A stretch of DNA of 64,000 nucleotides from Streptomyces flavidovirens DSM 40150 (GTDB lineage: Bacteria > Actinomycetota > Actinomycetes > Streptomycetales > Streptomycetaceae). Both the position numbers and the translations under genes were made by a program. Each line of letters starts with the position of its first letter. Positions within the stretch are counted from its first letter, which is position 1. The stretch is from assembly GCF_000429085.1 (NCBI RefSeq), contig NZ_AUBE01000003.1, forward strand, positions 62,001-126,000, in the 5' to 3' direction. The notes under the pieces are model-generated. The model was not told the DNA's origin and made no database searches. It was given only the letters and a program-made list of their open reading frames with translations. Of the stretch, positions 34,507 to 43,452 are shown one piece after another.

Positions 34507-35172
34507 TCAGGCGGTGATGTGCAGCCGCACCGTGCCGTCGGGCAAGGCCTCGATCCGTACTTGCGTGAGGTCGTTCACATGCACCGTGGGGCTGTGGACG
34601 GCCGCGCGCGGTCCCACGCCCACCACGCGCATGCCGGCCGCCCTGCCCGCTGTGATGCCGGCCTCCGAGTCCTCGAACACGATGCAGTCGGCCGGGGCGT
34701 GGCCGAGTTGTGCCGCGCCCTTCAGGAAGCCCTCGGGGTCCGGCTTGCTCGCGCCCACCAGCTCCGCGGTGACGCGCGTGACGGGCATCGGGAGCCCGGC
34801 CGCCGTCATGCGGGCCCGGGCCAGGGCCTCGTCGGCCGAGGTGACCAGGGCGTGCGGGAGACCGGCCAGCGCGGCCATGAAGGCGGGGGCGCCGGGGACC
34901 GGTACGACGCCGTCTACGTCGGCGGTCTCCTGGGCGAGGAGCGCGCGGTTGTCGGCGTGGTTCTGCTCGACGGGACGGTCCGGGAGGAGTACGGCCATGG
35001 TCGCGTACCCCTGGCGGCCGTGCACGACCTTGAGGGCCTCCTCCGGGTCCAGGCCGTGATCCTCGGCCCAGCGGCGCCAGACGCGCTCCACTACGGCGTC
35101 GGAGTCGACCAGCGTGCCGTCCATGTCCAGCAGGAGCGCGTCGGCGTTCAGAACGGTGGTGGTGGCCGGCAT
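34507..35172 (-). CDS. HAD hydrolase, beta-phosphoglucomutase-like
   Basis: 221 residues. HAD motif I is LLLDMDGTLVDSDA (about 12-25), motif II is HALVTSADE, motif III GASKPDPEGFL and motif IV IVFEDSEAGITAGRAAGM. The alpha-helical cap between motif I and II fits the PGM/sugar phosphatase branch (YfbT/GPP-like). It probably dephosphorylates a sugar or polyol phosphate. ATG 35172 has CTGGAG seven bases upstream; longer in-frame readings upstream are low-quality translation and are rejected. It is divergent from the MFS-MarR gene. Confidence 0.88.
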   Translation of the reverse strand: MPATTTVLNADALLLDMDGTLVDSDAVVERVWRRWAEDHGLDPEEALKVVHGRQGYATMAVLLPDRPVEQNHADNRALLAQETADVDGVVPVPGAPAFMAALAGLPHALVTSADEALARARMTAAGLPMPVTRVTAELVGASKPDPEGFLKGAAQLGHAPADCIVFEDSEAGITAGRAAGMRVVGVGPRAAVHSPTVHVNDLTQVRIEALPDGTVRLHITA

Positions 35173-35383
35173 CGGCGTACTCCAGAGCGCGCAGGAAAAA
35201 GACAAGCGGCCCCGCCCGCCGGTCAGGGAAAACGGACGGAGGCCACTTTGTTCCATCACGATACAAAATAAAGGTGCGCAGCGCCACCCCGCCCAGCCGG
35301 TCCCCGGGCTCGGCAGGCCATATCGGCCCACAACGATCAGGATGGAAGGGTGCACGACTCCCAGGGGACCCGAGGAGTAGTCC

Positions 35384-37447
35384 ATGGCCCAGCAACCGAG
35401 CGGCGCCCCCGCCGCGGCCCCGGTAGCCGGCCCCGGCACAGGACCGGGCGACAGCCGACGGACCATTCTTGTAGCCATCGGAGCGCTGCTGCTCGGCATG
35501 CTGCTCGCCGCGCTCGACCAGACCATCGTCTCGACCGCCCTGCCGACGATCGTCAGCGAACTCGGCGGCATGGAGCACCTGTCGTGGGTCGTGACGGCGT
35601 ACATGCTCGCCGCGACGGCGGCCACCCCCCTGTGGGGCAAACTCGGTGACCAGTACGGCCGCAAAAAACTCTTCCAGGCCGCGATCGTCATCTTCCTGAT
35701 CGGCTCCGCGCTGTGCGGCGTCGCGCAGGACATGTCGCAGCTCATCGGCTTCCGCGCGGTCCAGGGGCTGGGCGGCGGCGGCCTGATGGTGCTGTCCATG
35801 GCGATCGTCGGCGACCTCGTGCCGCCGCGCGAACGGGGCAGGTACCAGGGCCTGTTCGGCGCGGTCTTCGGCGCCACGAGCGTCCTCGGACCGCTCCTCG
35901 GCGGCCTGTTCACCGAGCACCTGAGCTGGCGCTGGGTCTTCTACATCAACCTTCCCGTCGGTGTCGTCGCCCTCCTCGTGATCGCCGCCGTACTGCACAT
36001 CCCGGTCCGCCCCTCCCGCCACACCATCGACTACCTCGGCACCGCCCTCATCGCGTCGGTCGCCGTCTGCCTCGTCCTCGTCGCGTCCCTCGGCGGCACC
36101 ACCTGGGCCTGGGGCTCGGCGCAGATCATCGGGCTCGCGGTCCTCGGCGCCGTACTGCTCGTGTGGTTCGTCCGCGTGGAGCGCAAAGCCGCCGAGCCGG
36201 TCCTGCCGCTGAAGCTCTTCAAGCTCAGGACGTTCACGCTCGTCGCCGTCATCAGCTTCGTCGTCGGCTTCGCGATGTTCGGCGCGATGACCTATCTGCC
36301 GACGTTCATCCAGGTCGTCCAGAACGTCAGCCCCACCATGTCCGGCGTGCACATGCTGCCCATGGTGCTCGGCATGCTGATCACCTCGACCGCGTCCGGC
36401 CAGATCGTCAGCCGTACGGGCCGCTGGAAGGTCTTCCCGATCGCCGGTACGGGCATCACCGCCCTGGGCCTGCTGCTCCTGCACCAGTTGACCGAGACCA
36501 CCGGCGCCTGGGAGATGAGCGCGTTCTTCTTCGTCTTCGGCGCCGGACTCGGCCTGGTCATGCAGGTCCTGGTGCTCGTCGCGCAGAACGCCGTCCGGTA
36601 CGAGGACCTCGGCGTCGCCACCTCCGGCGCGACCTTCTTCCGCTCCATCGGCGCGTCCTTCGGCGTCGCGGTCTTCGGCACCATCTTCGCCAACCGGCTG
36701 ATCGACAAACTCGACCAAGCCCTCGCCGGGCAGCGGCTGCCGCCCGGCATCGGCCCCGAGCAGGTCGCCGCCGACCCGCGGGACATCGCCCTGCTGCCGC
36801 CCGGACTGCGCCCCTCCGTCCTGCACGCGTACTCCACGTCCATCACCGACGTCTTTCTCTACGCCTCTCCCGTCGTGCTCATCGCCTTCGTGATCGCCTG
36901 GTTCCTCAGGGAGGACAAGCTGCGCAGGTCGGTGACGGCGCCCGACGCGGGCCAGACGCTGGCGTCCAACCCGGTCGAGCGTTCGTCGTACGACGAATGC
37001 GTCCGGGCCCTGTCGGTGCTCGCCACGCGGGAGGGGCGGCGCAGGGTCTACGAAACGATCACCGCGAAGGCGGGTTACGACCTGCTGCCCGCGGCCAGTT
37101 GGCTGCTGCTGCGCATCAAACGCGCGGGCGCCGTTGAGCCCGCCTTCCTCGCCGACGTGACGCCCGTACCGCTGCGGGTCATCACCGAGGCGTCCCGGCA
37201 GGTGGAGGAGCGCGGGCTCGCCCGGCGCGAGGGCCTGCGACTCGTGCTGACGGAGAAGGGAACGGCGGCCGCGGCGAAGCTCGCCAAGGCCCGCGAGGAA
37301 TCCCTGGCCGAGCTGCTCGGCGACTGGTGGGGGCCGGACCGGCCAACCGATCTGATCAAGCTGGTCGAGGAGTTGAGCGCCGAGCTGAGCGGCTCCGACG
37401 AGGACCGGCCGTACACCAAGGGGCCCACACCCGACCACCACCTGTGA
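35384..37447 (+). CDS. DHA2-family MFS exporter with fused MarR-like C-terminal domain
   Basis: 687 residues. Residues 1-520 form a 14-helix DHA2 drug:H+ antiporter: ALDQTIVSTALPTIVSELG, motif A GKLGDQYGRKK, and motif C GPLLGGLFTEHLSWRWVFYINLPVG. After the last helix (VLIAFVIAWFLRE) about 160 soluble residues follow, with a winged-helix look of the MarR type: AGYDLLPAASWLLLRIKRAG, ITEASRQVEERGLARREGLRLVLTEKGTAAAAKL. The domain would face the cytoplasm. ATG 35384 has GAGGAG ideally placed. Substrate unknown. Confidence 0.92.
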   Translation: MAQQPSGAPAAAPVAGPGTGPGDSRRTILVAIGALLLGMLLAALDQTIVSTALPTIVSELGGMEHLSWVVTAYMLAATAATPLWGKLGDQYGRKKLFQAAIVIFLIGSALCGVAQDMSQLIGFRAVQGLGGGGLMVLSMAIVGDLVPPRERGRYQGLFGAVFGATSVLGPLLGGLFTEHLSWRWVFYINLPVGVVALLVIAAVLHIPVRPSRHTIDYLGTALIASVAVCLVLVASLGGTTWAWGSAQIIGLAVLGAVLLVWFVRVERKAAEPVLPLKLFKLRTFTLVAVISFVVGFAMFGAMTYLPTFIQVVQNVSPTMSGVHMLPMVLGMLITSTASGQIVSRTGRWKVFPIAGTGITALGLLLLHQLTETTGAWEMSAFFFVFGAGLGLVMQVLVLVAQNAVRYEDLGVATSGATFFRSIGASFGVAVFGTIFANRLIDKLDQALAGQRLPPGIGPEQVAADPRDIALLPPGLRPSVLHAYSTSITDVFLYASPVVLIAFVIAWFLREDKLRRSVTAPDAGQTLASNPVERSSYDECVRALSVLATREGRRRVYETITAKAGYDLLPAASWLLLRIKRAGAVEPAFLADVTPVPLRVITEASRQVEERGLARREGLRLVLTEKGTAAAAKLAKAREESLAELLGDWWGPDRPTDLIKLVEELSAELSGSDEDRPYTKGPTPDHHL

Positions 37448-37463
37448 GGCTGTGAAGCACGGG

Positions 37464-37491
37464 CGCTCTGACGCATCCGCGCCTCAGAGCG
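37464..37491. terminator. Bidirectional hairpin between MFS and GNAT genes
   Basis: A perfect 8-bp inverted repeat CGCTCTGA (37464-37471) / TCAGAGCG (37484-37491) sits between convergent genes and includes the GNAT stop codon. Confidence 0.5.
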
Positions 37492-37960
37492 ACTTGGCGA
37501 ACCAGTGCTCGGCGTACGGGCCCTGATTGAACGCCGGGACCTCGACGTACCCGTGTCGCGCGTACAGCGCGCGGGCCTCCACCAGGTCGCTTCGGGTGTC
37601 CAGCCGCACGTGCTTGACGCCGAGTTCGCGGGCCGCCGTCTCCGTCGCGGCCAGCAGCAGCGCGCCGCCTCCGGTGCCGCGGAAGGCGGGGCGTACGTAC
37701 ACGCGCGTCAGCTCGGCGGTGTCCGGGTCCATCACGCGCAGGCCCGCGCAGGCGGCGGCCTTGCCGTTGTACCGGCCTACGAGGAACTCGCCCGTGGGCG
37801 GCACGAGGCGTTCGGCGCCGTCGTCGGTGAGCCCCTCGTCGACCTCCCGCGTCGTCGCGGGGCGCCCCCAGTAACGGCCGGCCACCTCGCCGTAGTAGTC
37901 GCGGCGCAGGGCCGTCGACTCGGGGGTGTCGAAGCGCTCGGGGGTCACGTTCCAGGTCAT
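37484..37960 (-). CDS. GNAT family N-acetyltransferase
   Basis: 158 residues. The GNAT core is AELTRVYVRPAFRGTGGGALLLAATETAARELG (motif A with the R-x-x-G-x-G/A acetyl-CoA loop as RGTGGG), followed by VRLDTRSDLVEARALYARHGYVEVPAF (motif B). A near-universal acetyl-CoA transferase fold; the acceptor is unknown. ATG 37960 or the in-frame GTG 37966 could be the start; neither has a strong ribosome binding site. Confidence 0.87.
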   Translation of the reverse strand: MTWNVTPERFDTPESTALRRDYYGEVAGRYWGRPATTREVDEGLTDDGAERLVPPTGEFLVGRYNGKAAACAGLRVMDPDTAELTRVYVRPAFRGTGGGALLLAATETAARELGVKHVRLDTRSDLVEARALYARHGYVEVPAFNQGPYAEHWFAKSL

Positions 37961-38060
37961 GGTCACGTCTGTACCGGAACGCCCGGCCGTTTGGCCAACG
38001 GATTACTGGCAACTCGCAGCGTGACAAGCCGTTGACAGACCGAGAACCGGGAAGGCACCC

Positions 38061-38702
38061 ATGTCCACAGTCTGGATCATCGCCCTGATAGCGGTGGTCG
38101 TCATTCTTCTCGTCGCCGTGTTCCTCGTCGCCGGACCGGGCCGGCGCGGTGGCGGGCGCGGGCTGAAGAGGCGGTTCGGTCCCGAGTACGACAGGGTCGT
38201 CGCCCACCACGACGGCGACACCAAAGCGGCTGAGCGCGAGCTCGAAGAGCGCGTCAAGCGGCACGGGTCGCTCGAACTGCGCCCGCTGACCCCCGAGACA
38301 CGCGAGCAGTACGTCGCCCGCTGGGCGGGCATCCAAGAGCAGTTCGTCGACTCCCCGCAGCTCGCCGTCGCCGAGGCGGACCGGCTGGTGGTGCGGCTCG
38401 CGGGCGACCGCGGTTTCCCGGCCGCCGGGCAGCACGACGAGCTGGTCTCCGCGCTTTCGGTACACCACCCGCAGCAGGTGCACGGCTACCGCAGGGTCCA
38501 CCGCGCGGCGCACACCGAAAGCAGTACGGAGCAGATGCGCGAGGCCATGCTGGACGCGCGTGAGCTGTTCGAGACGCTGGTCACCGCGAAGCCGGTGGAC
38601 AGCGGCAGGCACCGCCCGCAGCGCACCGACGACCGCCACCGCCGTTCGCACGCACCGTGGTCGCTGGGCAAGGGCCACCACCCGAAGGGGAGTGGTGCGT
38701 AA
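38061..38702 (+). CDS. Membrane-anchored hypothetical protein
   Basis: 213 residues: an N-terminal membrane helix (WIIALIAVVVILLVAVFLVAG) then a soluble, charged helical domain (EYDRVVAHHDGDTKAAERELEER, LRPLTPETREQYVARWAGIQEQFVDSP, HRRSH basic tail). I recognise the pattern EQYxxxWxxxQxxFVDxPxxAxxxAD as a conserved Streptomyces family of unknown function. Its TAA overlaps the next start as TAATG, so the broken downstream gene was its operon partner. Confidence 0.75.
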   Translation: MSTVWIIALIAVVVILLVAVFLVAGPGRRGGGRGLKRRFGPEYDRVVAHHDGDTKAAERELEERVKRHGSLELRPLTPETREQYVARWAGIQEQFVDSPQLAVAEADRLVVRLAGDRGFPAAGQHDELVSALSVHHPQQVHGYRRVHRAAHTESSTEQMREAMLDARELFETLVTAKPVDSGRHRPQRTDDRHRRSHAPWSLGKGHHPKGSGA

Positions 38703-39115
38703 TGACGTACGACGCCGATCCGGAAACCAGGGCCCAGCAGCAACAGCCGCCGCTCGCGGTCCCCGAACGAGGCACCCCGTAGACGGCAGCCGGCCCCGGC
38801 CCGCTCCCGAACCCGCAGGCCGCCCCGGCGAGCACCTCCGCCGAGGCCCGGCTCATCCCGCAGGGCGAACGCGACAAGCTGGCCCTGCGCCTCCAACAGG
38901 CCGTCAACACCTTCGTCGACGGCCCCCGGCGCGCGGTCGAGGAGGCCGACAGCGTCTTCGAGGAGGCGGCCCGCCGCCTGACCGATGCCATGGCCGAACG
39001 GCGCGGCACCCTCCGCTCGGCCTGGTCGGGCAAGAACCGCGAGGTCGAGACGGAGGAACTGCGGGTCGCCCTGCGCACGTACCGCGAGGCGACGGAGCGC
39101 CTGCTGCGGATGTGA
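38702..39115 (+). pseudogene. Conserved hypothetical interrupted by an in-frame TAG
   Basis: ATG 38702 opens MTYDADPETRAQQQQPPLAV and then meets TAG at 38780-38782 (codon 27). Beyond it the same frame continues without interruption for 110 codons to TGA at 39113-39115, encoding RLIPQGERDKLALRLQQAVN ... FVDGPRRAVEEADSVFEEAA ... TEELRVALRTYREATERLL, a typical conserved helical Streptomyces protein encoded right after the upstream membrane protein. A single C-to-T change (CAG to TAG) explains it. The product would be a 26-residue peptide unless translation reads through or restarts. Confidence 0.8.
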
Positions 39116-39128
39116 GGAGGCCCGGCTG

Positions 39129-39461
39129 TCAGCCGTTCTTCGGACCGGCCTGCTGGACGACCTCGAACGACCACAGCGTGGAGCCGGAGGCGGCGGGCTT
39201 GGGACGCTCGCCGCCTTCACCCGCGCCCGGCCCCTGGTGCGCGGCCTTCATCGGCCCCTCCATCCAGGCCTGGAACGACGCCTCGTCGGCCCACCGGGTG
39301 TAGACGAGGTACTGGTCGGTCCCCTCGACGGGCCGCAGCAGCTCGAACGACTCGAAACCGTCGGAGTTCTCCACGGACCCGGCCCGCGCCGAGAACCGCT
39401 TCTCCAGCACCTCACGCTGCTCGGCCGGCACAGTCAGCACATTGATCTTCACGATGCTCAT
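39129..39461 (-). CDS. Antibiotic biosynthesis monooxygenase (ABM) domain protein
   Basis: 110 residues with the dimeric alpha+beta barrel ABM pattern: VKINVLTVPAEQREVLEKRF, DGFESFELLRPVEGTDQYLVYTRWADEASFQAWM. It is close in type to MhuD/IsdG-like heme-degrading or quinone monooxygenases of Actinobacteria. The conserved Asn and Trp of the barrel (NVLT, RWADEASFQAW) are there. It overlaps the upstream transporter stop by ATGA, so the two proteins are probably made together. The exact substrate is unknown. Confidence 0.82.
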   Translation of the reverse strand: MSIVKINVLTVPAEQREVLEKRFSARAGSVENSDGFESFELLRPVEGTDQYLVYTRWADEASFQAWMEGPMKAAHQGPGAGEGGERPKPAASGSTLWSFEVVQQAGPKNG

Positions 39462-40888
39462 GCGGCCATCCTGCCGTACGAACCCTTCGAACCGTACGAA
39501 GCCCGCAGTTCACGGGCTTCTTCCTCGGTCGACACCGACGGCGGTGAGCCCGGCAGGGGCCTGCGGGCGCTTTCCGTCATGAAGAAGACCGCGATGCCGC
39601 CGACGACGGCCGCGGCCATCATGTAGTAGGCGGGCATCATCATGTCGCCGGTCGCGCCGATCAGCGCGGTGACGACCAGCGGGGTCGTGCCGCCGAAGAG
39701 CGAGACGGAGATGTTGAAGCCGATCGACAGGGAGCCGTAGCGCACCCTGGTCGGGAAGAGCGCGGGCAGCGCGGACGGCATCGACGACGTGAAGCAGACC
39801 AGCAGCAGGCCGAGTGCCCCCATGCCGAGCGCGATGGCGAGCAGCGAGCCCTGACGGATCAGCAGCAGGGCGGGCACGGAAAGGGCCAGGAAACCGGCGC
39901 AGCCCGCGGCGATCACCGGGCGGCGGCCGACGCGGTCGGTGAGGCGGCCCATGAAGAGCTGCGCGCACATCATCAGCACCATCACGCCGAGGACGACGAG
40001 CAGGCCGTGCGTCGCGTCGTACTTGAGCTGCTCGGTGAGGTACGTGGGCATGTAGGACAGGAGCATGTAGTCGGTGACGTTGAAGACGAGCACCAGGGCG
40101 ACGCACAGGAGCATCGCCCGCCACTGCCCGACCACCATCTCCTTCAGGCCGGTCTTCTTCCCGCGGGCCACCTGATCCGCGCGGGCCTCCTTCTCCAACT
40201 GGGCGAAGGCCGGGGTCTCTTCGAGGCGCAGGCGCAGATAAAGGCCGATGATGCCCATGGGACCCGCGATGAGGAACGGAATGCGCCAGCCCCACGCGAC
40301 CAGGTCGTCGGCGCTGAGCAGGGCGGTCATCAGGGTGACCAGGCCGGCGCCGCCGATGTAGCCGGCGAGGGTGCCGAATTCGAGGAAGCTGCCGAAGAAA
40401 CCGCGGCGCTTGTCGGGGGCGTACTCCGCGATGAAGGTGGAGGCGCCGCCGTACTCGCCGCCGGTCGAGAAGCCCTGGACCAGGCGGGCGAGGAAGAGGA
40501 GCGCGGGCGCCCAGATGCCGATGGTCGCGTACGAGGGGATCAGGCCGATGGCGAAGGTGCCCGCCGCCATCATGATCATGGTGATGGCGAGGATCTTCTG
40601 GCGGCCGATGCGGTCGCCGAGCGGACCGAAGACCATCCCGCCGATGGGCCGTACCAGGAAGGCCGCGGCGAACGCTCCGAACGTCGACAGCAACTGCGCG
40701 GTGGGGTCGCCGGAAGGGAAGAACACCTTCCCGAGCGTGACCGCGATGTAGCTGTAGACGCCGAAGTCGAACCACTCCATGGCGTTGCCGAGAGCGGCGG
40801 CCTTCACCGCCCGCCTGACCATCGCCGGGTCGGTGACGGTGATGTCGGCGGGCTTGGGACGGGAGTCAACAGGTATGGGGGTCGGCAC
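39458..40888 (-). CDS. MFS transporter, metabolite:H+ symporter type (ProP/ShiA-like)
   Basis: 476 residues with 12 membrane helices. The start AALGNAMEWFDFGVYSYIAVTLG and the loop GPLGDRIGRQKILAITM are hallmarks of the proline/betaine-type MHS family; RLVQGFSTGGEYGGASTFIAEYAP and RGFFGSFLEFG follow. It should import a small organic acid or osmolyte with protons. The GTG at 40888 is used (GGCGGG upstream); no ATG is available nearby. It is coupled by ATGA to the downstream ABM gene. The gap 40889-41233 to the next gene holds only the divergent promoter region. Confidence 0.88.
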   Translation of the reverse strand: MPTPIPVDSRPKPADITVTDPAMVRRAVKAAALGNAMEWFDFGVYSYIAVTLGKVFFPSGDPTAQLLSTFGAFAAAFLVRPIGGMVFGPLGDRIGRQKILAITMIMMAAGTFAIGLIPSYATIGIWAPALLFLARLVQGFSTGGEYGGASTFIAEYAPDKRRGFFGSFLEFGTLAGYIGGAGLVTLMTALLSADDLVAWGWRIPFLIAGPMGIIGLYLRLRLEETPAFAQLEKEARADQVARGKKTGLKEMVVGQWRAMLLCVALVLVFNVTDYMLLSYMPTYLTEQLKYDATHGLLVVLGVMVLMMCAQLFMGRLTDRVGRRPVIAAGCAGFLALSVPALLLIRQGSLLAIALGMGALGLLLVCFTSSMPSALPALFPTRVRYGSLSIGFNISVSLFGGTTPLVVTALIGATGDMMMPAYYMMAAAVVGGIAVFFMTESARRPLPGSPPSVSTEEEARELRASYGSKGSYGRMAA

Positions 40889-41233
40889 GAATTTGCCCGC
40901 CTGCGCTTTCTGTGGATGGATGACACGGCAAACGTGACCATAGGCGCTTAACCGGTCTTTACGGACGGTGTGGAGCTGATCGCTCCTCGTCCACCTGACC
41001 AGCAGCGAGCTGGGCAAACGTGCCGCGCGCCGAGTCCGCCGCGACCCCCTCGTTTGTGATCCATCTCGCGCCCCATCGGCGGAACGGGGATCGTGGGAAG
41101 GGAGGTCTTCCGGACAAAACCGGGTGACAGTCAGGCGAAGCGGGGGTTGCCTGAGTCTTCCGTGCGGGGCAGTGCGAGGCTCTACGCACCATGCAGGTGG
41201 GGTGCGGGGACAGGTGGGGAGGGTCAGCGCGAC

Positions 41234-43306
41234 GTGGCGAATGCGGAGCGGGGGGTACCGGGCGGCGCCGTTGGGGCGATGGGTGCCGGGAACAGGATCG
41301 CGGCGGCGCGAATAGCCCTGTGGGCCGTTGTGGCCGCACTGGGCGCGCGGCAGATCGCGATGGTGCTGCGTACGCCGCCGGGCGAGCGCCTGACCGACCT
41401 GGAGACCTGGATCGGCGACCGGGGCGTACTGCACCTGGCGGGCTCCCTCTACGACACCGACCGCTTCATCGGTACGCCCTTCGCCGGGCTCGTGCTGAAG
41501 CCGCTGGCCCGCTCCGCCGAGCAGAGCCTCGGCGTGGCCTGGACCTTCGGGACGCTGCTGCTCGTCGCCGTACTGGGCATGGTCGTCGCCCGCGCTCTGC
41601 CGGGCCCGGTTTCCCGGCGCACCGCGCTGCTCGCCGCGCCCGTCGCCATCAGCCTGCTGATGCTGTCGCTGCCCGTCCGCAATACGCTCCACCTCGGCCA
41701 GACCAGCGTCATCCCGGTTCTCTTCGTCCTCCTCGGCTGCTTTCAGGCGCGCGGGGAACGCAGTTGCGGCGTCCTCATCGGTGTCGCCGCCGCCCTTCAG
41801 CCCACCGTGCTGCTGTTCGCGCCCCTGCTGTGGCTGACGGGCCGCAGACGGGCCGCGCTCACCACCGGTGCCACGTTCGCCGCCGGCTCGGCGCTGGCCT
41901 GGGCCGCGCTGCCGCAGGACTCGTGGACGTACTGGGTGCACCATGTGGCCGGTGCGGGGCTGGGCGCGCGACCCGACAGCCTCGCCAACCAGTCGCTGCA
42001 CGGCGCGTTGCTCCGGTTCGGCCTCGAAGGCCCGCTGGAGATCGCCCTCTTCCTGCTCCTGGGCGCGGCCGTCGCCGTACTCGGACTGCGGCGTGCCGTC
42101 CGTTACGCCCGCGACGGCCAGCTGCTCCTCGCCGTCGCCCTGACCGGCTGCGTCGCCGTCGCCGTGTCGCCGACGGCCTGGCAGCACCAGCTCCTGTGGG
42201 TGCTGCTCGCGGTGGTCGGCCGGGTCGGCAGGCGGGCCTCGGACCGGCTGGTGTGGCCCGCGGCCGTCGTCCTGGTGATGACGCTGCCGGGCACGATGCT
42301 GCTGCCGAACGTCGGCCCGCTCATCGCGGTCCGCGACAACGTCCTGCTGGTGGCGGCGCTCGCGGCGGCCTGCGCGGTGCCGTTCGTGTCGCGCACGTCG
42401 CCGTACTGGCTCCAGCCCCTGCCCACCGACTACGCGAGACCGGTCGCGGGCCGCTGGAGACGGGTGCCGCTGCTGCCGTTCTGGCGCCGGGTCCTCACCC
42501 GCCCCAACCTGCTCCTGGAACTCCTGCTGATCCGCTCCGGTTACTCCGCCTACTCGCAGGTGCGCACCGCCGCGACGGGCGGGCGCGCCACCGCCGAGGA
42601 GAACGCCCGGCAGATCGTCTCGGTGGAGCAGTTCCTGCACATCGACATCGAGCGCTGGATCAACCACGCGGTGGTGAAGTCGGACGGTCTTGAAGCCTTC
42701 TTCAACTTCTACTACTCCTCCTTCCACTTCCTCGTACCGCTGGCGATCCTCGGCGTGCTGTACGTCCGCCGCCCCGCCGACTACCGCTGGGCCCGCAGCT
42801 CCCTCGGCTTCGCGACCGTGCTCGCGCTGGCCGGTTTCTGGCTCTATCCGCTGGCCCCGCCGCGCCTGATGCCGGGCCTCGGTTACGTCGACACGATCCA
42901 CGGGCCGCAGGATCTGGCGAGTCCCGAGTACGGCGCGCTGACCGCCCTGACCAACCAGTACGCGGCGATGCCCTCACTCCACTTCGGCTGGTCGCTGTGG
43001 TGCGGGCTGGTGGTGGTCCTGATCGCGCCGAAACTGTGGATGAAGCTGCTCGGCCTGCTCCACCCGTTCTTCACGGTGTGCGCGATCGTCGCCACCGCCA
43101 ACCACTGGGTGCTCGACGCGGTCGGCGGGGCGGCGGTGGTCATGGCGGGCTTCGGCCTGACGTACGTCCTGGCAGGCCCGCGCGAGCTCCTGCAGCCCGC
43201 GTCGGACGCGGCACCACACGAACCGTCACGCCCCAGAGACGACAGGCGCGCAGGACGTGAAATCCCGGCGGGCAGCGCCGGATCGGGGTCCGGCACGCCG
43301 AAGTAG
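41234..43306 (+). CDS. Bifunctional GT87 glycosyltransferase / PAP2 phosphatase fusion
   Basis: 690 residues. The N-terminal ~390 residues are a polytopic GT87 (DUF2029) domain typical of mannosyltransferases using polyprenyl-phosphate sugars: LETWIGDRGVLHLAG, LYDTDRFIGTPFAGLVLKPL. The C-terminal part is PAP2-like: AAMPSLHFGWSLW has the PSxH motif and ATANHWVLDAVGG the second active-site His/Asp. It may transfer and process lipid-linked sugars or lipid phosphates in the membrane. GTG 41234 has GGGGAGGG upstream; ATG 41279 is a second choice. Confidence 0.85.
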   Translation: MANAERGVPGGAVGAMGAGNRIAAARIALWAVVAALGARQIAMVLRTPPGERLTDLETWIGDRGVLHLAGSLYDTDRFIGTPFAGLVLKPLARSAEQSLGVAWTFGTLLLVAVLGMVVARALPGPVSRRTALLAAPVAISLLMLSLPVRNTLHLGQTSVIPVLFVLLGCFQARGERSCGVLIGVAAALQPTVLLFAPLLWLTGRRRAALTTGATFAAGSALAWAALPQDSWTYWVHHVAGAGLGARPDSLANQSLHGALLRFGLEGPLEIALFLLLGAAVAVLGLRRAVRYARDGQLLLAVALTGCVAVAVSPTAWQHQLLWVLLAVVGRVGRRASDRLVWPAAVVLVMTLPGTMLLPNVGPLIAVRDNVLLVAALAAACAVPFVSRTSPYWLQPLPTDYARPVAGRWRRVPLLPFWRRVLTRPNLLLELLLIRSGYSAYSQVRTAATGGRATAEENARQIVSVEQFLHIDIERWINHAVVKSDGLEAFFNFYYSSFHFLVPLAILGVLYVRRPADYRWARSSLGFATVLALAGFWLYPLAPPRLMPGLGYVDTIHGPQDLASPEYGALTALTNQYAAMPSLHFGWSLWCGLVVVLIAPKLWMKLLGLLHPFFTVCAIVATANHWVLDAVGGAAVVMAGFGLTYVLAGPRELLQPASDAAPHEPSRPRDDRRAGREIPAGSAGSGSGTPK

Positions 43307-43452
43307 GGGCCGACCTCGCCCTGTCCGGTGACGTTCGGTGGTTACCATGGCCAAGGCCCAGCGGAATATCACCGTCAACTTGTCCCCGTCCGCCAGCACA
43401 TGGCGACTTCCGCTGCCGTCATCCCCCCGCACACCGTCTGAGGGACCGTGCT

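Noticed and set aside
40889-42901. Long N-terminal extension of the minus-strand MFS transporter
   Set aside because: It would lie antisense to the GT87-PAP2 gene and its translation is low complexity; GTG 40888 gives a standard family length.
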